64,000 nt of DNA from Pseudomonas hormoni (GCF_018502625.1 NZ_CP075566.1:1493001-1557000), one strand, 5' to 3'; shown: positions 1 to 9,386, counted from the first letter of the stretch. Numbers and translations are program-made. The notes: generated from the sequence alone by a model not told the origin.

Positions 1-137
1 TGGCCCACCAGGAGCTGGGGATGGAACTCCTCAAGCGAGTTGAAGGTGACTTGCTCGAGTACGGTTCGGTCGAACAGCATCCTAAGATGGAAGGACGCCA
101 GCTGATCATGGTCATCGCCCCGAAAAAGAAGAAGTAA
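1..137 (+). CDS. infC: Translation initiation factor IF-3, C-terminal end (partial)
   Basis: The window opens inside this gene; the readable frame starts at base 3 and ends with TAA at 135-137. The last 44 residues include the segment [19 protein letters not shown] and end in a lysine run, as in the C-terminal domain of bacterial IF-3, which binds the 30S subunit and monitors the start codon. The order infC-rpmI-rplT downstream is the conserved bacterial operon and supports the call. The N-terminal domain is outside the window. Confidence 0.95.
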   Translation, partial: AHQELGMELLKRVEGDLLEYGSVEQHPKMEGRQLIMVIAPKKKK

Positions 138-197
138 TCAACAGGGCACGGCAGGCCTTCTGATTATGTTTATCAACTGAATGCGGAGTATCCGAAC

Positions 198-392
198 ATG
201 CCAAAAATGAAAACGAAAAGTGGTGCTGCTAAGCGGTTTCTGAAAACTGCTAACGGTATCAAGCACAAGCACGCTTTCAAGAGCCACATCCTGACTAAAA
301 TGTCGACCAAGCGTAAGCGTCAACTGCGCGGTAGCAGCTTGCTGCATCCGTCTGACGTGGCAAAAGTCGAGCGCATGCTGCGCCTTCGTTAA
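198..392 (+). CDS. rpmI: 50S ribosomal protein L35
   Basis: A 64-residue basic protein beginning [14 protein letters not shown] and containing [16 protein letters not shown], the typical L35 signature and length. It is a structural component of the large ribosomal subunit. It sits 60 bases after infC and 28 bases before rplT, the standard operon. In enterobacteria this operon is controlled by L20 acting on the leader of rpmI; the 138-197 gap is the place to look for an equivalent, but I see no clear structure there. Confidence 0.98.
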   Translation: MPKMKTKSGAAKRFLKTANGIKHKHAFKSHILTKMSTKRKRQLRGSSLLHPSDVAKVERMLRLR

Positions 393-420
393 TTTTAGTC
401 AAGAATAGAGGAAGTAACTC

Positions 421-777
421 ATGGCTCGTGTAAAGCGTGGCGTCATTGCCCGTAAACGTCACAAAAAAATTCTGAAACTTGCTAAAGGCTACTACGGCGC
501 TCGCTCGCGCGTATTCCGTGTTGCCAAGCAAGCGGTAATCAAGGCAGGCCAATACGCCTACCGTGACCGTCGTCAGAAAAAACGTCAGTTCCGCGCTCTG
601 TGGATCGCTCGTATCAACGCTGGTGCACGTATCAACGGTCTGTCCTACAGCCGTTTCATCGCCGGCCTGAAAAAAGCGTCCATCGAGATCGACCGTAAGG
701 TTCTGGCTGATCTGGCAGTGAACGAAAAAGCGGCGTTTGCTGCGATTGTCGAGAAAGCTAAAGCCACCTTGGCTTAA
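421..777 (+). CDS. rplT: 50S ribosomal protein L20
   Basis: 118 residues beginning [19 protein letters not shown] with the conserved [18 protein letters not shown] and [19 protein letters not shown] blocks of L20, an early assembly protein that binds 23S rRNA. AGAGGAAGTAACTC precedes the ATG. Full family length. Last gene before a strong intrinsic terminator at 835-869. Confidence 0.98.
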   Translation: MARVKRGVIARKRHKKILKLAKGYYGARSRVFRVAKQAVIKAGQYAYRDRRQKKRQFRALWIARINAGARINGLSYSRFIAGLKKASIEIDRKVLADLAVNEKAAFAAIVEKAKATLA

Positions 778-834
778 GTACCCCCGACAGTCACCCGGCC
801 TCACCTCTGTGGGGCCAGGTGTTAAACGTCATAA

Positions 835-1903
<1,069 letters not shown>

Positions 1904-1929
1904 TCGTAACGAATTCTTAGGAGAGCAGG

Positions 1930-4311
1930 ATGAAATTCAGTGAACAATGGCTGCGTGGCTGGGTAAGCCCGCAGGTAAGTCGCGACGAGCTGGTTGCTCG
2001 TCTGTCGATGGCCGGTCTTGAGGTCGATAGCGTTACGCTGGCCGCCGGCGAATTCACCGGTGTGGTGGTGGGCGAGGTGCTGAGCACCGAGCAGCACCCG
2101 GACGCCGACAAGTTGCGTGTTTGCCAGGTCAGCAATGGCTCGGAGACCTTTCAGGTAGTCTGCGGCGCGCCAAACGTGCGCCCGGGCCTGAAGATCCCGT
2201 TCGCCATGATCGGTGCTGAACTGCCGGGCGACTTCAAGATCAAGAAAGCCAAGCTGCGGGGCGTTGAGTCCAACGGCATGCTCTGCTCGCAAGCCGAGCT
2301 GCAAATCGGCGAAGGCAATGATGGCCTGATGGAGCTGCCGGCCGATGCGCCGGTTGGCCAGGACATTCGTGAATACCTGAGCCTGGATGACGCCAGCATC
2401 GAGGTCGACCTGACCCCGAACCGCGGTGACTGCCTGTCCCTGGCCGGTCTGGCCCGTGAAGTCGGCGCGCTGTATGACGCTAAAGTCACTCGTCCGATCG
2501 TTCCAGTCGTGCCAGCCGTGCATGACGAAGTGCGTTCGATTGAAGTCCTGGCACCGACTGCTTGCCCGCGTTACCTGGGCCGTGTGATCCGTAACGTCGA
2601 CCTGTCCAAGCCTACGCCGCTGTGGATGGTCGAGCGTCTGCGTCGTGCCGACGTGCGCAGCATTGATGCTGCCGTCGACATCACCAACTACGTGATGCTG
2701 GAGCTGGGTCAACCGCTGCACGCGTTCGATCTCGCCGAAATCAATGGCGGCATCCGTGTGCGCATGGCTGAAGAAGGCGAGAAGCTAGTATTGCTCGATG
2801 GTCAGGAAGTCAGCCTGCGTAGCGATACGCTGGTGATCGCCGACCATACCCGCGCTCTGGCTATCGCCGGCGTCATGGGGGGCGAGCACAGCGGCGTCAA
2901 CACCGCGACCACTCGCGACATTTTCCTGGAAAGTGCGTTCTTCGATCAGATTGCCGTCGCTGGCAAGGCCCGTTCCTACGGCCTGCACACCGACGCCTCG
3001 CACCGCTACGAGCGTGGCGTGGACTGGCAACTGGCCCGTGAAGCCATGGAGCGCGCCACTGGCCTGCTGCTGGAAATCACTGGCGGCGAAGCGGGGCCGA
3101 TCATCGAAACCGTCAGCGAACAGCACCTGCCTTCGATTGCACCGGTTACTCTGCGCGCGCAACGCATCACTCAGATGCTGGGCATGGAAATGGATTCGGC
3201 CGAAGTCGAGCGATTGCTCAGTGGCTTGGGTCTGAAGATTTCTGCCGATGGGGCAGGGCAATGGCGCGTTGAAGTGCCAAGCCATCGCTTCGACATCAGC
3301 CTCGAAGTTGACCTGATCGAAGAGCTTGCCCGTCTGTACGGCTACAACCGTCTGCCGGTTCGTTACCCGCAAGCTCGTCTGGCGCCGCAGGCCAAGGCTG
3401 AAGCGCGTAGCGACCTGCCTGAATTGCGTCGCCTGCTGGTGGCCCGTGGTTATCAGGAAGCGATCACCTACAGCTTCATCGATCCGAAACAATTCGAGTT
3501 GTTTAATCCGGGTGTCGAGCCGCTGCTGCTGGCCAACCCGATTTCCAACGACATGGCGGCCATGCGCTCGTCCCTGTGGCCTGGTCTGGTCAAGGCGCTT
3601 CAGCACAACCTGAATCGTCAACAGGATCGCGTCCGTCTGTTCGAAAGCGGCCTGCGTTTCGTCGGTCAGCTGGAAGGCTTGAAGCAAGAGCCGATGTTGG
3701 CCGGTGTTGTTTGCGGTAGCCGTCTGCCGGAAGGCTGGGCGCAAGGTCGCGATGTCGTGGATTTCTTCGACGTCAAAGCGGATGTGGAAGCGGTACTGGG
3801 CTTCGCTGGTGCGCTGGGTTCGTTCACGTTCGTGCCGGGTAAACACCCTGCGTTGCACCCGGGTCAAACCGCGCGCATCGAACGTGAAGGTCGTTTGGTA
3901 GGGTTCGTTGGCGCAATCCACCCTGAATTGTCGAAAACCCTCGGCCTCGATCGTCCGGTCTTCGTTTTCGAGCTGGTTCTGGCTGAAGTGGCGTTGGGCA
4001 AAATGCCTAAATTCCAGGAGTTATCGCGCTTTCCTGAAGTGCGTCGTGACCTTGCGCTGATTGCCGAAAAAGACGTCGCGGCTAGCGCTGTACTGGACGT
4101 AATCCGTGAAAATGCAGGGGAATGGCTGACGGACCTCAGGCTATTTGACGTATATCAGGGTAAAGGCATTGATCCTGATAGAAAAAGCCTTGCAGTCGGC
4201 TTGACCTGGCAGCATCCATCGCGCACTCTTAATGACGATGAGGTGAATACTACGACGCAAAACATCCTCACCTCGCTCGAACAAAGGTTGAACGCCACGT
4301 TAAGGAAGTGA
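1930..4311 (+). CDS. pheT: Phenylalanyl-tRNA synthetase beta subunit
   Basis: 793 residues, family length. Contains an N-terminal tRNA-binding OB fold (EVLSTEQHPDADKLRVCQVS near residue 50), B3/B4 editing domain (ITNYVMLELGQPLHAFD near 255), B5 domain and a C-terminal FDX-ACB domain (FPEVRRDLALI). It recognises tRNA-Phe and hydrolyses mischarged Tyr-tRNA. AGGAGAGCAGG precedes the ATG; pheS ends 26 bases upstream and ihfA starts 3 bases after the stop, so pheS-pheT-ihfA is one operon. Confidence 0.98.
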   Translation: MKFSEQWLRGWVSPQVSRDELVARLSMAGLEVDSVTLAAGEFTGVVVGEVLSTEQHPDADKLRVCQVSNGSETFQVVCGAPNVRPGLKIPFAMIGAELPGDFKIKKAKLRGVESNGMLCSQAELQIGEGNDGLMELPADAPVGQDIREYLSLDDASIEVDLTPNRGDCLSLAGLAREVGALYDAKVTRPIVPVVPAVHDEVRSIEVLAPTACPRYLGRVIRNVDLSKPTPLWMVERLRRADVRSIDAAVDITNYVMLELGQPLHAFDLAEINGGIRVRMAEEGEKLVLLDGQEVSLRSDTLVIADHTRALAIAGVMGGEHSGVNTATTRDIFLESAFFDQIAVAGKARSYGLHTDASHRYERGVDWQLAREAMERATGLLLEITGGEAGPIIETVSEQHLPSIAPVTLRAQRITQMLGMEMDSAEVERLLSGLGLKISADGAGQWRVEVPSHRFDISLEVDLIEELARLYGYNRLPVRYPQARLAPQAKAEARSDLPELRRLLVARGYQEAITYSFIDPKQFELFNPGVEPLLLANPISNDMAAMRSSLWPGLVKALQHNLNRQQDRVRLFESGLRFVGQLEGLKQEPMLAGVVCGSRLPEGWAQGRDVVDFFDVKADVEAVLGFAGALGSFTFVPGKHPALHPGQTARIEREGRLVGFVGAIHPELSKTLGLDRPVFVFELVLAEVALGKMPKFQELSRFPEVRRDLALIAEKDVAASAVLDVIRENAGEWLTDLRLFDVYQGKGIDPDRKSLAVGLTWQHPSRTLNDDEVNTTTQNILTSLEQRLNATLRK

Positions 4312-4314
4312 CGT

Positions 4315-4617
4315 ATGGGGGCTCTGACGAAAGCTGAAATGGCGGAACGTCTGTATGAAGAGCTGGGCCTGAATAAACGGGAGGCCAAGGAATTGGTCGA
4401 ACTGTTTTTTGAAGAAATTAGGCACGCTCTTGAAGACAACGAACAAGTCAAATTGTCCGGTTTCGGCAATTTCGACCTTCGGGACAAACGCCAGCGGCCC
4501 GGCCGCAATCCGAAAACGGGTGAAGAAATCCCGATCACGGCTCGCCGTGTGGTCACCTTTCGTCCAGGGCAGAAGTTGAAGGCCCGAGTTGAGGCTTATG
4601 CTGGAACCAAGTCATAA
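4315..4617 (+). CDS. ihfA: Integration host factor subunit alpha
   Basis: 100 residues starting [21 protein letters not shown]-bending HU/IHF fold with the arm motif [12 protein letters not shown] holding the intercalating proline (residue 66). Works as a heterodimer with IHF-beta and is the host factor usually required for lambda-type integration, so its place 0.5 kb from this prophage attachment site is a neat coincidence. Starts 3 bases after pheT; overlaps the next gene by 20 bases. Confidence 0.97.
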   Translation: MGALTKAEMAERLYEELGLNKREAKELVELFFEEIRHALEDNEQVKLSGFGNFDLRDKRQRPGRNPKTGEEIPITARRVVTFRPGQKLKARVEAYAGTKS

Positions 4618-4954
4618 CGACGAGCTACCCGTCATCCCAGGCAAACGCTACTTCACCATCGGTGAAGTCAGCGAGCTGTGCGCCGTAAAACCGCACGTGC
4701 TGCGCTATTGGGAGCAGGAGTTTCCTCAACTCAACCCCGTCAAACGACGCGGAAACCGCCGGTATTATCAGCGACAAGACGTGCTGATGATCCGGCAGAT
4801 CCGCGCGCTTCTTTACGATCAAGGTTTCACCATCGGCGGCGCGCGCTTGCGTTTGTCCGGCGATGAAGCCAAAGACGACACCACTCAATACAAGCAGATG
4901 ATTCGGCAGATGATTGCCGAACTGGAAGATGTGTTGGTGGTGCTCAAGAAATAA
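4598..4954 (+). CDS. MerR-family transcriptional regulator
   Basis: 118 residues from the ATG at 4598 (an in-frame TTG at 4589 is less likely). The N-terminal winged helix-turn-helix reads [23 protein letters not shown] and is followed by [19 protein letters not shown], the MerR DNA-binding wing, then a short dimerisation helix ending [12 protein letters not shown]. No cysteines suited to metal sensing are present in the C-terminal part, so the effector is unknown. The start overlaps ihfA; this ihfA-merR-tRNA-Pro order is the usual pseudomonad arrangement. Confidence 0.9.
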   Translation: MLEPSHNDELPVIPGKRYFTIGEVSELCAVKPHVLRYWEQEFPQLNPVKRRGNRRYYQRQDVLMIRQIRALLYDQGFTIGGARLRLSGDEAKDDTTQYKQMIRQMIAELEDVLVVLKK

Positions 4955-5043
4955 ATTCATGCGTTTGAATACTTCCAGTTTTCAAAAGCTTGCGATATAT
5001 TCTTGAGCGTTCTTCGAGGTGAAGAACGAGTTTCACGCCTAGT

Positions 5044-5120
5044 CGGGGCGTAGCGCAGTCCGGTAGCGCACTAGCATGGGGTGCTAGGGGTCGAGTGTTC
5101 GAATCACTCCGTCCCGACCA
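5044..5120 (+). tRNA. tRNA-Pro (GGG anticodon)
   Basis: 77 nt that fold as a tRNA: acceptor stem CGGGGCG/CGTCCCG, D arm GCGC/GCGC, anticodon stem CTAGC/GCTAG around loop ATGGGGT (anticodon GGG), T arm GAGTG-TTCGAAT-CACTC and encoded ACCA end. The 3' part from 5073 onward is the phage attachment core: the integrated phage supplies the present 3' half, and the displaced chromosomal 3' half lies at 60942-60989. Confidence 0.97.
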
Positions 5121-5125
5121 TATTT
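5073..5125 (+). repeat. attL core (53-bp direct repeat, left copy)
   Basis: Identical base for base to 60942-60994; it begins in the anticodon stem of tRNA-Pro and extends 5 bases past the CCA end. The base before it (T versus C) and after it (C versus T) differ, which sets the limits of the repeat. Confidence 0.97.
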
Positions 5126-5147
5126 CCTGAGTAAAATCAAACAGTTA

Positions 5148-5173
5148 AGCCGATCATCTGGATCGGCTTTTTT
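5148..5173 (+). terminator. Phage-borne terminator behind tRNA-Pro
   Basis: Stem AGCCGATC/GATCGGCT (5148-5155 and 5161-5168), loop ATCTG, then six T. It lies on the phage side of attL, so after integration the tRNA transcript ends at a phage-supplied terminator. The chromosomal one (61007-61034) has been moved to the right end. Confidence 0.85.
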
Positions 5174-5179
5174 GTGTCT

Positions 5180-5210
5180 GCGCAAAACCCGCGCAAAACT
5201 GGCGCAAAAC
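5180..5210 (+). promoter_or_regulatory. Three GCGCAAAAC iterons, probable integrase arm sites
   Basis: GCGCAAAAC occurs at 5180, 5191 and 5202, exactly 11 bases apart, so all three face the same side of the helix. They lie between the att core and the integrase stop codon. An 8-of-9 match (GCGCAAAAT) occurs at 60818-60826, about 115 bp from the attR core. Lambda-type integrases bind short repeated arm sites on both sides of the core; this assignment is inferred. Confidence 0.6.
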
Positions 5211-6325
5211 TACCCGGTGATTTCAGTGATATTCAGGTCCGGAATTGCCTCGGACCAGATGATTTCCTCGTGGTCCCGCTGGTAGTTTTTGGTCATGCCC
5301 TCGCTCGCATGGCCAGCAATTTTCTGCCCATCCTTACCGGCTTTCTTGTAGAGATGCAGCGACAGCGCTCGCACTTCGTGGAAGCCCGGCATCTCTTCCT
5401 CCTTCCACCCCTTGTAGCATTCCGCCGCCTCCCGGGCGTCCTTGAATGCTCGAGTCAAATACCTCTCTTCAATCTTCGTCCAGTGGTCCTTGGTTTGTGC
5501 TTGTTTCTGTTTCAGGCGATCGGGCTTGCGGTGCACCAGGTATGGCGAGACCACATCGTCGCGGCACCGGCTGATCACCGCCTGCAACTCCGTCGTAACG
5601 CGGAAGCGAATCCATGCCGCGTCACTGGCCTTGGCCGTCTTCTTCTGCACGACGTACAGGAATCCCTCCCGCACCCCATCGAAGCGCATATCAAGGATGT
5701 CGGTTCGGCGTTGCGCGGTGATCAGGGCCAAGTCGATGGCGTTCTGCAACCAGGCCGGTGATTTCTCCCGGATAGCTTTCAGTCCCTCGACGGTATGGCG
5801 CTTGCGTTGTTTCTTCTCGATGCGGTTGATGGTGCTGGCCGCCGGGTTGTCCGGACAGAGCCCTTTCGCCGCGGCGTGGTTGAAAATGTCGATCAGCAGG
5901 GCCCGGCACTGGTTCGCAGAGCGCGGCGTGATAGCGTCCAACATCTTGGCGATCATCCGAATCGTGATCTGGTCGACGGCCTTGCCCTCGAATTGCTTGC
6001 GGAAACGCCGGAAGTGCACCGCGTACAATCCGAGAGTGCCTTTGGCCAACTCGCGTGGCGGCAGGACGTCGCGTTCGTAGGTGTCGAGGAAGGTGGCGAA
6101 CGACTCTGACGATGCGGAGAGCACCGCACCGACCAAGTCAGCGCCACGCATGAATTCCAGGTTCAGCTGCTTGGCCGCATCGATCGCTTTAATGCGGTCG
6201 GTGCCGAACTGAAACCACTTTCCATCGGTAGGCCGGCGGTAGCGATAAGTCGAGCGCCGCGCATCGAAGTACAGGTTCTGCGGGAGGTTCTTATTCGCCT
6301 TGTTCCGCGGCCGAGGGACCATCAT
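5210..6325 (-). CDS. int: Phage integrase, tyrosine recombinase
   Basis: 371 residues. An N-terminal arm-binding region (about 1-65, LYFDARRSTYRYRRPTDGK), a core-binding SAM-like domain (about 70-165) and the catalytic domain with Arg206 (TAQRRTD), Lys near 229, His316-x-x-Arg319 (HEVRAL), His339 (AGHAS) and nucleophile Tyr348 (KNYQRDH). It catalyses site-specific insertion and excision at tRNA-Pro. The gene points toward attL with its stop 85 bases from the core. Its start overlaps the excisionase-like gene by 4 bases. Confidence 0.96.
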   Translation of the reverse strand: MMVPRPRNKANKNLPQNLYFDARRSTYRYRRPTDGKWFQFGTDRIKAIDAAKQLNLEFMRGADLVGAVLSASSESFATFLDTYERDVLPPRELAKGTLGLYAVHFRRFRKQFEGKAVDQITIRMIAKMLDAITPRSANQCRALLIDIFNHAAAKGLCPDNPAASTINRIEKKQRKRHTVEGLKAIREKSPAWLQNAIDLALITAQRRTDILDMRFDGVREGFLYVVQKKTAKASDAAWIRFRVTTELQAVISRCRDDVVSPYLVHRKPDRLKQKQAQTKDHWTKIEERYLTRAFKDAREAAECYKGWKEEEMPGFHEVRALSLHLYKKAGKDGQKIAGHASEGMTKNYQRDHEEIIWSEAIPDLNITEITG

Positions 6326-6534
6326 GCAGCTCCTTTCAATACCATCGCCACGAGGTCGTTACCGTCCGAGCGGCTGAATGCCGTCCAGTCAACGTACCAG
6401 AGTTTCCCGATCTGCTCGCCGGGCACCATACCGTTGCGGATGTGGTTGCGGATCGCTTGTGGGCATTGCGGTGTTCCGTTTTCGCCCCAGCGCCGGCGCT
6501 GGAACTCACTGATCTTGATCAGCTCTCGTTTCAT
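6322..6534 (-). CDS. Excisionase-like DNA-binding protein
   Basis: 70 residues from ATG 6534, chosen because GGAG lies 6 bases upstream (a longer in-frame ATG at 6546 lacks one). The sequence (ISEFQRRRWGENGTPQCPQ, then AIRNHIRNGMVPGEQIGKLWYVD) reads as a small winged-helix protein of the excisionase/AlpA type. Its stop overlaps the int start (ATGA), the classic xis-int coupling. Role in directing excision is inferred from fold and position. Confidence 0.75.
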   Translation of the reverse strand: MKRELIKISEFQRRRWGENGTPQCPQAIRNHIRNGMVPGEQIGKLWYVDWTAFSRSDGNDLVAMVLKGAA

Positions 6535-6578
6535 TGGGTGCTCCATGCCGCGCGTGGCGGCAGAAGGTGGTGAATGAT

Positions 6579-6938
6579 TTATGCCGCTGCCCTGATTGTC
6601 CGGCCCGCGTCACGACGCCTGGTCATGAGCACCTGCAGCCGGTACGCGTGAAATCGACGTCCGTCGTGTGACCTGATCTCTGGCGCAAGGTCGGCCAGGT
6701 CCTCATCGAGGCGACCGAAGTAGTAGAGGTGTTCGCCGTCACCACCCCATTCGGGCTGAACGGTCGCCCAGGTACGCGCCTCGACGCAGGGCATACAGGT
6801 TTTGAAGGTGTCCATGTCGCCGCCCCAGCAGCCCGTGACGAGGCTGTACTGCTGGCCCGGCTGAATGACGCCGTAGCACTCGCAGCACTTATGCTGCTTG
6901 CGTGCGGTGGGCGTGGTTTCGGTTTGAAAGTCGGACAT
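6579..6938 (-). CDS. Hypothetical phage protein with zinc-ribbon cysteines
   Basis: 119 residues from ATG 6938, with GAGG about 8 bases upstream; an upstream in-frame ATG has no such site. Two pairs of cysteines, CCECYG near residue 19 and CMPC near 50, can form a treble-clef or zinc-ribbon site. The C-terminal end is arginine-rich (TRRRDAGRTIRAAA). No enzymatic motif is visible. It sits in the leftward operon 45 bases upstream of the excisionase gene. Confidence 0.7.
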   Translation of the reverse strand: MSDFQTETTPTARKQHKCCECYGVIQPGQQYSLVTGCWGGDMDTFKTCMPCVEARTWATVQPEWGGDGEHLYYFGRLDEDLADLAPEIRSHDGRRFHAYRLQVLMTRRRDAGRTIRAAA

Positions 6939-7019
6939 AACGAATCCTCGCCCGACGTTCACCGGCAGGCTGTGAGTTGTAAGGTTTTGGTTTGCAGTCG
7001 GGTGAATTCGGTGGGGGCG

Positions 7020-7165
7020 CTGGCGGTGGGCATCAGGGAACAGCTGATATACGAGAAGGCCTCACTCGAATAAGGTTCAGCAGTTCGCCCTGCCAGCTGT
7101 TTCAGAGAAATGCTGAGTGGCCGCAACTGGTCAGGGTGGGCTACTTCTTTAACCGCGCGGCCCCG
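7020..7165. repeat. Dispersed repeat, uninterrupted (empty-site) copy
   Basis: 7020-7070 matches 61061-61111 at 44 of 51 positions, and 7071-7140 matches 61912-61981 at 69 of 70. The second copy lies beyond attR and is split by a 795-bp insertion exactly at the point equivalent to 7066-7070 (TCGAA). Past 7140 similarity continues in weaker form to about 7165. The repeat is mostly non-coding, but its end overlaps the stop of the small ORF at 7149-7214. Confidence 0.85.
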
Positions 7166-7214
7166 TGTAGATGAGCCAGGCCATGTAGGCGAGGGCATAG
7201 ACTGGGATGATCAT
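7149..7214 (-). CDS. Putative 21-residue membrane peptide
   Basis: ATG at 7214 overlaps the stop of the upstream gene (ATGA) and has AGGTGA 5 bases before it. It encodes MIIPVYALAYMAWLIYTGPRG, a single hydrophobic helix with a short basic tail. Translational coupling and the site argue for expression; the length makes any call uncertain. Its 3' end lies in the dispersed repeat. Confidence 0.45.
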   Translation of the reverse strand: MIIPVYALAYMAWLIYTGPRG

Positions 7215-7399
7215 GGCGTCACCTGCATATCGACGTCGTCGTGAATCCATTCGATGCTGAGCAGGTCGTCCTCGTCGATCTGGGCTTCGCGCAAGTCGTT
7301 GCTGGCTCGCAGGTACTCAATCTCATCATCGGTCATGCTGCTGTAAACCTTGCGAAAGCTCACGACCGCTTTACCTGTCAAAATGACTTGCTTGCTCAT
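7211..7399 (-). CDS. Hypothetical acidic phage protein
   Basis: 62 residues from ATG 7399, which overlaps the previous gene stop (ATGA), indicating translational coupling. An earlier in-frame start is inside the upstream gene. Begins MSKQVILTGKAVVSF and is acidic toward the C-terminus (REAQIDEDDLLSIEWIHDD). The junctions at both ends of the gene share the sequence TCATGGCGTCACC on the + strand, suggesting small genes here are duplicated or exchanged as units. Function unknown. Confidence 0.7.
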   Translation of the reverse strand: MSKQVILTGKAVVSFRKVYSSMTDDEIEYLRASNDLREAQIDEDDLLSIEWIHDDVDMQVTP

Positions 7400-7710
7400 G
7401 GCGTCACCTCGCGGCGCGCCCATTGCACATATGGGCCATCATCCGTGTCGAAGATGCCGAGCAGGAGCCATCCATCATCGATCGGCGTCTCAGGATTCCA
7501 GCCGAGGCAGTGGGCCTCGCCAACCTCCCAGTACGGGTGGGCATCCAAGTCTGAATCCATGTGCCAGCCGGTTACCTTCAGGCCCTGGGCTTCGAGCCAC
7601 GCTTTCCATGCTTCGGCGTCTTCATCGAAGTCCGGGATGTGAGGGTGGTACCAGTACCCATCCTCGTCGCGCACAACTTCGACGGGGCCAATCAACTTTT
7701 CTTCAGGCAT
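7396..7710 (-). CDS. Hypothetical acidic phage protein
   Basis: 104 residues starting at ATG 7710 with AAGGAA upstream (a longer ATG at 7782 has no ribosome site). Starts MPEEKLIGPVEVVRDEDGYW and is rich in Asp, Glu and Trp. No cysteine cluster, signal or membrane segment. The pattern of tryptophans (DEDAEAWKAWLEAQG) resembles small phage proteins of the early left region, but I do not recognise a family. First gene of a coupled set 7710-7149. Confidence 0.7.
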   Translation of the reverse strand: MPEEKLIGPVEVVRDEDGYWYHPHIPDFDEDAEAWKAWLEAQGLKVTGWHMDSDLDAHPYWEVGEAHCLGWNPETPIDDGWLLLGIFDTDDGPYVQWARREVTP

Positions 7711-7876
7711 GACTGTTCCTTTGCCGCTATAGCGGCTGAGAGTTGTACATAAAATTTGGATTCGTATAACTGTTGTGACCAACTGTCCGATACCGTTTCG
7801 GCACGGTTGCGCTTCGTTCGAATGGGTCTAGTTTTGGACTGTGTTAACCCTCACAAGGAACCGGCAGGAGGGCTCT

Positions 7877-8176
7877 ATGAGACTTCGAGGCGATGTGTTT
7901 TGGGCGTGGGCAGATCCCGAGCTCCACAGCAGAACACACGATGAAACTCTGAATGATGGGACTTTCATCGACGTGCAAGTCAGGCTATCGCGTGCCGGCG
8001 AGACTCAAATGTTCATCGGGATTTATGCTCCCGATGGCATGGCGTTGCATGAAGAGGCTGTTGATCCACGCCCTGGTGAATCGATGACCAGAGCTTTGGC
8101 TTGGGGTGTCGGTCGAGCTCGCCAGTTGGCTACCGCAGGAAGGGGGAGTACTTGCCGCTCAGCTTCTTCGAGATAG
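7877..8176 (+). CDS. Hypothetical protein, rightward gene in leftward region
   Basis: 99 residues starting MRLRGDVFWAWADPELHS at ATG 7877, with AGGAGG 6 bases upstream. The middle part (DVQVRLSRAGETQMFIGIYA) looks like a beta-rich small domain; the tail is Ser/Arg-rich. The gene is opposite in direction to its neighbours and diverges from 7710, so 7711-7876 should hold promoters for both. Function unknown. Confidence 0.6.
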   Translation: MRLRGDVFWAWADPELHSRTHDETLNDGTFIDVQVRLSRAGETQMFIGIYAPDGMALHEEAVDPRPGESMTRALAWGVGRARQLATAGRGSTCRSASSR

Positions 8177-8280
8177 CGGCTGACTTTGAAGGCAGGGGAT
8201 AGCAATTTGCCGTTATGGCGTAATGCGCCCGAAAGAGATAAAACCCAGACTCTTACTTTTGCAGACTCTCCGGAGGGGCC

Positions 8281-8523
8281 GTGTCTCACTTCATGGATGT
8301 GCCGATTGTTCATCACTACCGCGGCCGGGATGTGTTTGTGAAGTTTTGTTGGCGGAAGCCAAACGATGAAACTCCGACGGCCGCGCATATCATTGCCGAA
8401 GGGAGTGTCGAAGGCTTGGGCGTTGGAGCGGTAGATCTTGTTGGGCCATGGGATAATTACCCCGAAGCGCTGGCCGACGCGATGGCATTGGCCGAGCAGT
8501 GGATTGACAGCCAGCTTCCTTAG
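8281..8523 (+). CDS. Hypothetical protein, rightward gene in leftward region
   Basis: 80 residues from GTG 8281, preceded by GGAGGGGCC, a strong site that favours GTG over ATG 8293. Begins VSHFMDVPIVHHYRGRDVFV and ends with an amphipathic helix (PEALADAMALAEQWIDSQL). No known domain. One of eight short rightward genes inside the leftward operon. Confidence 0.6.
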   Translation: MSHFMDVPIVHHYRGRDVFVKFCWRKPNDETPTAAHIIAEGSVEGLGVGAVDLVGPWDNYPEALADAMALAEQWIDSQLP

Positions 8524-8634
8524 AGCGAACCGATTGTCGTGCGAACTGGCGCGGCAACCAATGGTGATGTCAAAATGCCTGCGTATGTGTATCGGCTCTA
8601 TTCAGTGGCTGACCTATAACGGGCGTACCGCTTC

Positions 8635-8880
8635 ATGAGCAATACAGATGATTTCCGCTTCCAGTCGCATCACCTACTGCTTGAACTCGACGCAGCCACA
8701 AACCACATGATGATGCTGGTCTCAGCAAGGCAGGCTGAAGGCTATTCATGGGATGAAGCTGCCAGGCGCCAAAAGGCTGCGTACGAAGCGTGGACTGCTT
8801 TCCTTTATGCACCTAAAACTGATCCGATGCCTTCCTTAGACGGTCGGGCTGCGGGTAGCTACGGCCAATTTGCCGACTGA
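8635..8880 (+). CDS. Hypothetical protein, rightward gene in leftward region
   Basis: 81 residues starting MSNTDDFRFQSHHLLLELDA; mostly helical by appearance, with AGYSWDEAARRQKAAYEAW-type amphipathic segments. No clear ribosome site precedes ATG 8635, so expression is less sure. The 3' end overlaps the stop of the convergent DUF4406 gene by 22 bases. Confidence 0.5.
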   Translation: MSNTDDFRFQSHHLLLELDAATNHMMMLVSARQAEGYSWDEAARRQKAAYEAWTAFLYAPKTDPMPSLDGRAAGSYGQFAD

Positions 8881-9386
8881 CCAGTTTCCATCGATACCAG
8901 ATCATGGGCATTCACAACCGTCATGCCGAGGCGGTGGGCGATTTGAACTTCGAGCTTCGCGCCCTCCGATCTTTCCCATCCGGGCAGCAGGGCGATCACG
9001 CCGCACAGCCCTAGGCGAGTCAGGTTGTAGGACATGTAGTCAGTCCATTGCGCACCTTCGACGATGCCGTGGTCTGCGGGGTTCTCGACTTCGTAACCAT
9101 GGGCCCGCAGCCGGTCAGCCATGACGTTGAAGGCCGGGTAATTGAAGTCCTTGATCCCAGTCATTGGCCCCGCGACGTAAACGCGTTTTGCGCGGGCGGT
9201 GGCGAGCGTCACGCCCGGGGCGATGACTGCCCGAATGCGGTCTACCGCACGGTCAATCGGGCCTTGAATGAAAGGCGGCGGTGGCTCGTTCGCCGGCGGC
9301 ACCAGTCGGGTAACCGCTGCGATCATGCCGATCAGCGACTCGGTCACGATGGTTCGGAGATCCGGCTTGCGGTTTTCTGTGGGCAT
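8859..9386 (-). CDS. DUF4406 family protein (deoxyribosyltransferase-like fold)
   Basis: 175 residues. The C-terminal 110 residues carry the DUF4406 pattern: KRVYVAGPMTGIKDFNYPAF near residue 67, then ENPADHG and LLPGWERSEGAKLEVQIAH near 140. This is the nucleoside 2-deoxyribosyltransferase-like fold found in many phages, thought to act on nucleotides or nucleosides, though the substrate is not established. The N-terminal 60 residues are a less conserved extension (IAAVTRLVPPANEPPPPF). Leftward operon. Confidence 0.8.
   Translation of the reverse strand: MPTENRKPDLRTIVTESLIGMIAAVTRLVPPANEPPPPFIQGPIDRAVDRIRAVIAPGVTLATARAKRVYVAGPMTGIKDFNYPAFNVMADRLRAHGYEVENPADHGIVEGAQWTDYMSYNLTRLGLCGVIALLPGWERSEGAKLEVQIAHRLGMTVVNAHDLVSMETGQSANWP

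Noticed and set aside
2785..3921. 378-residue minus-strand frame opposite pheT
   Set aside because: Shadow of a conserved housekeeping gene.
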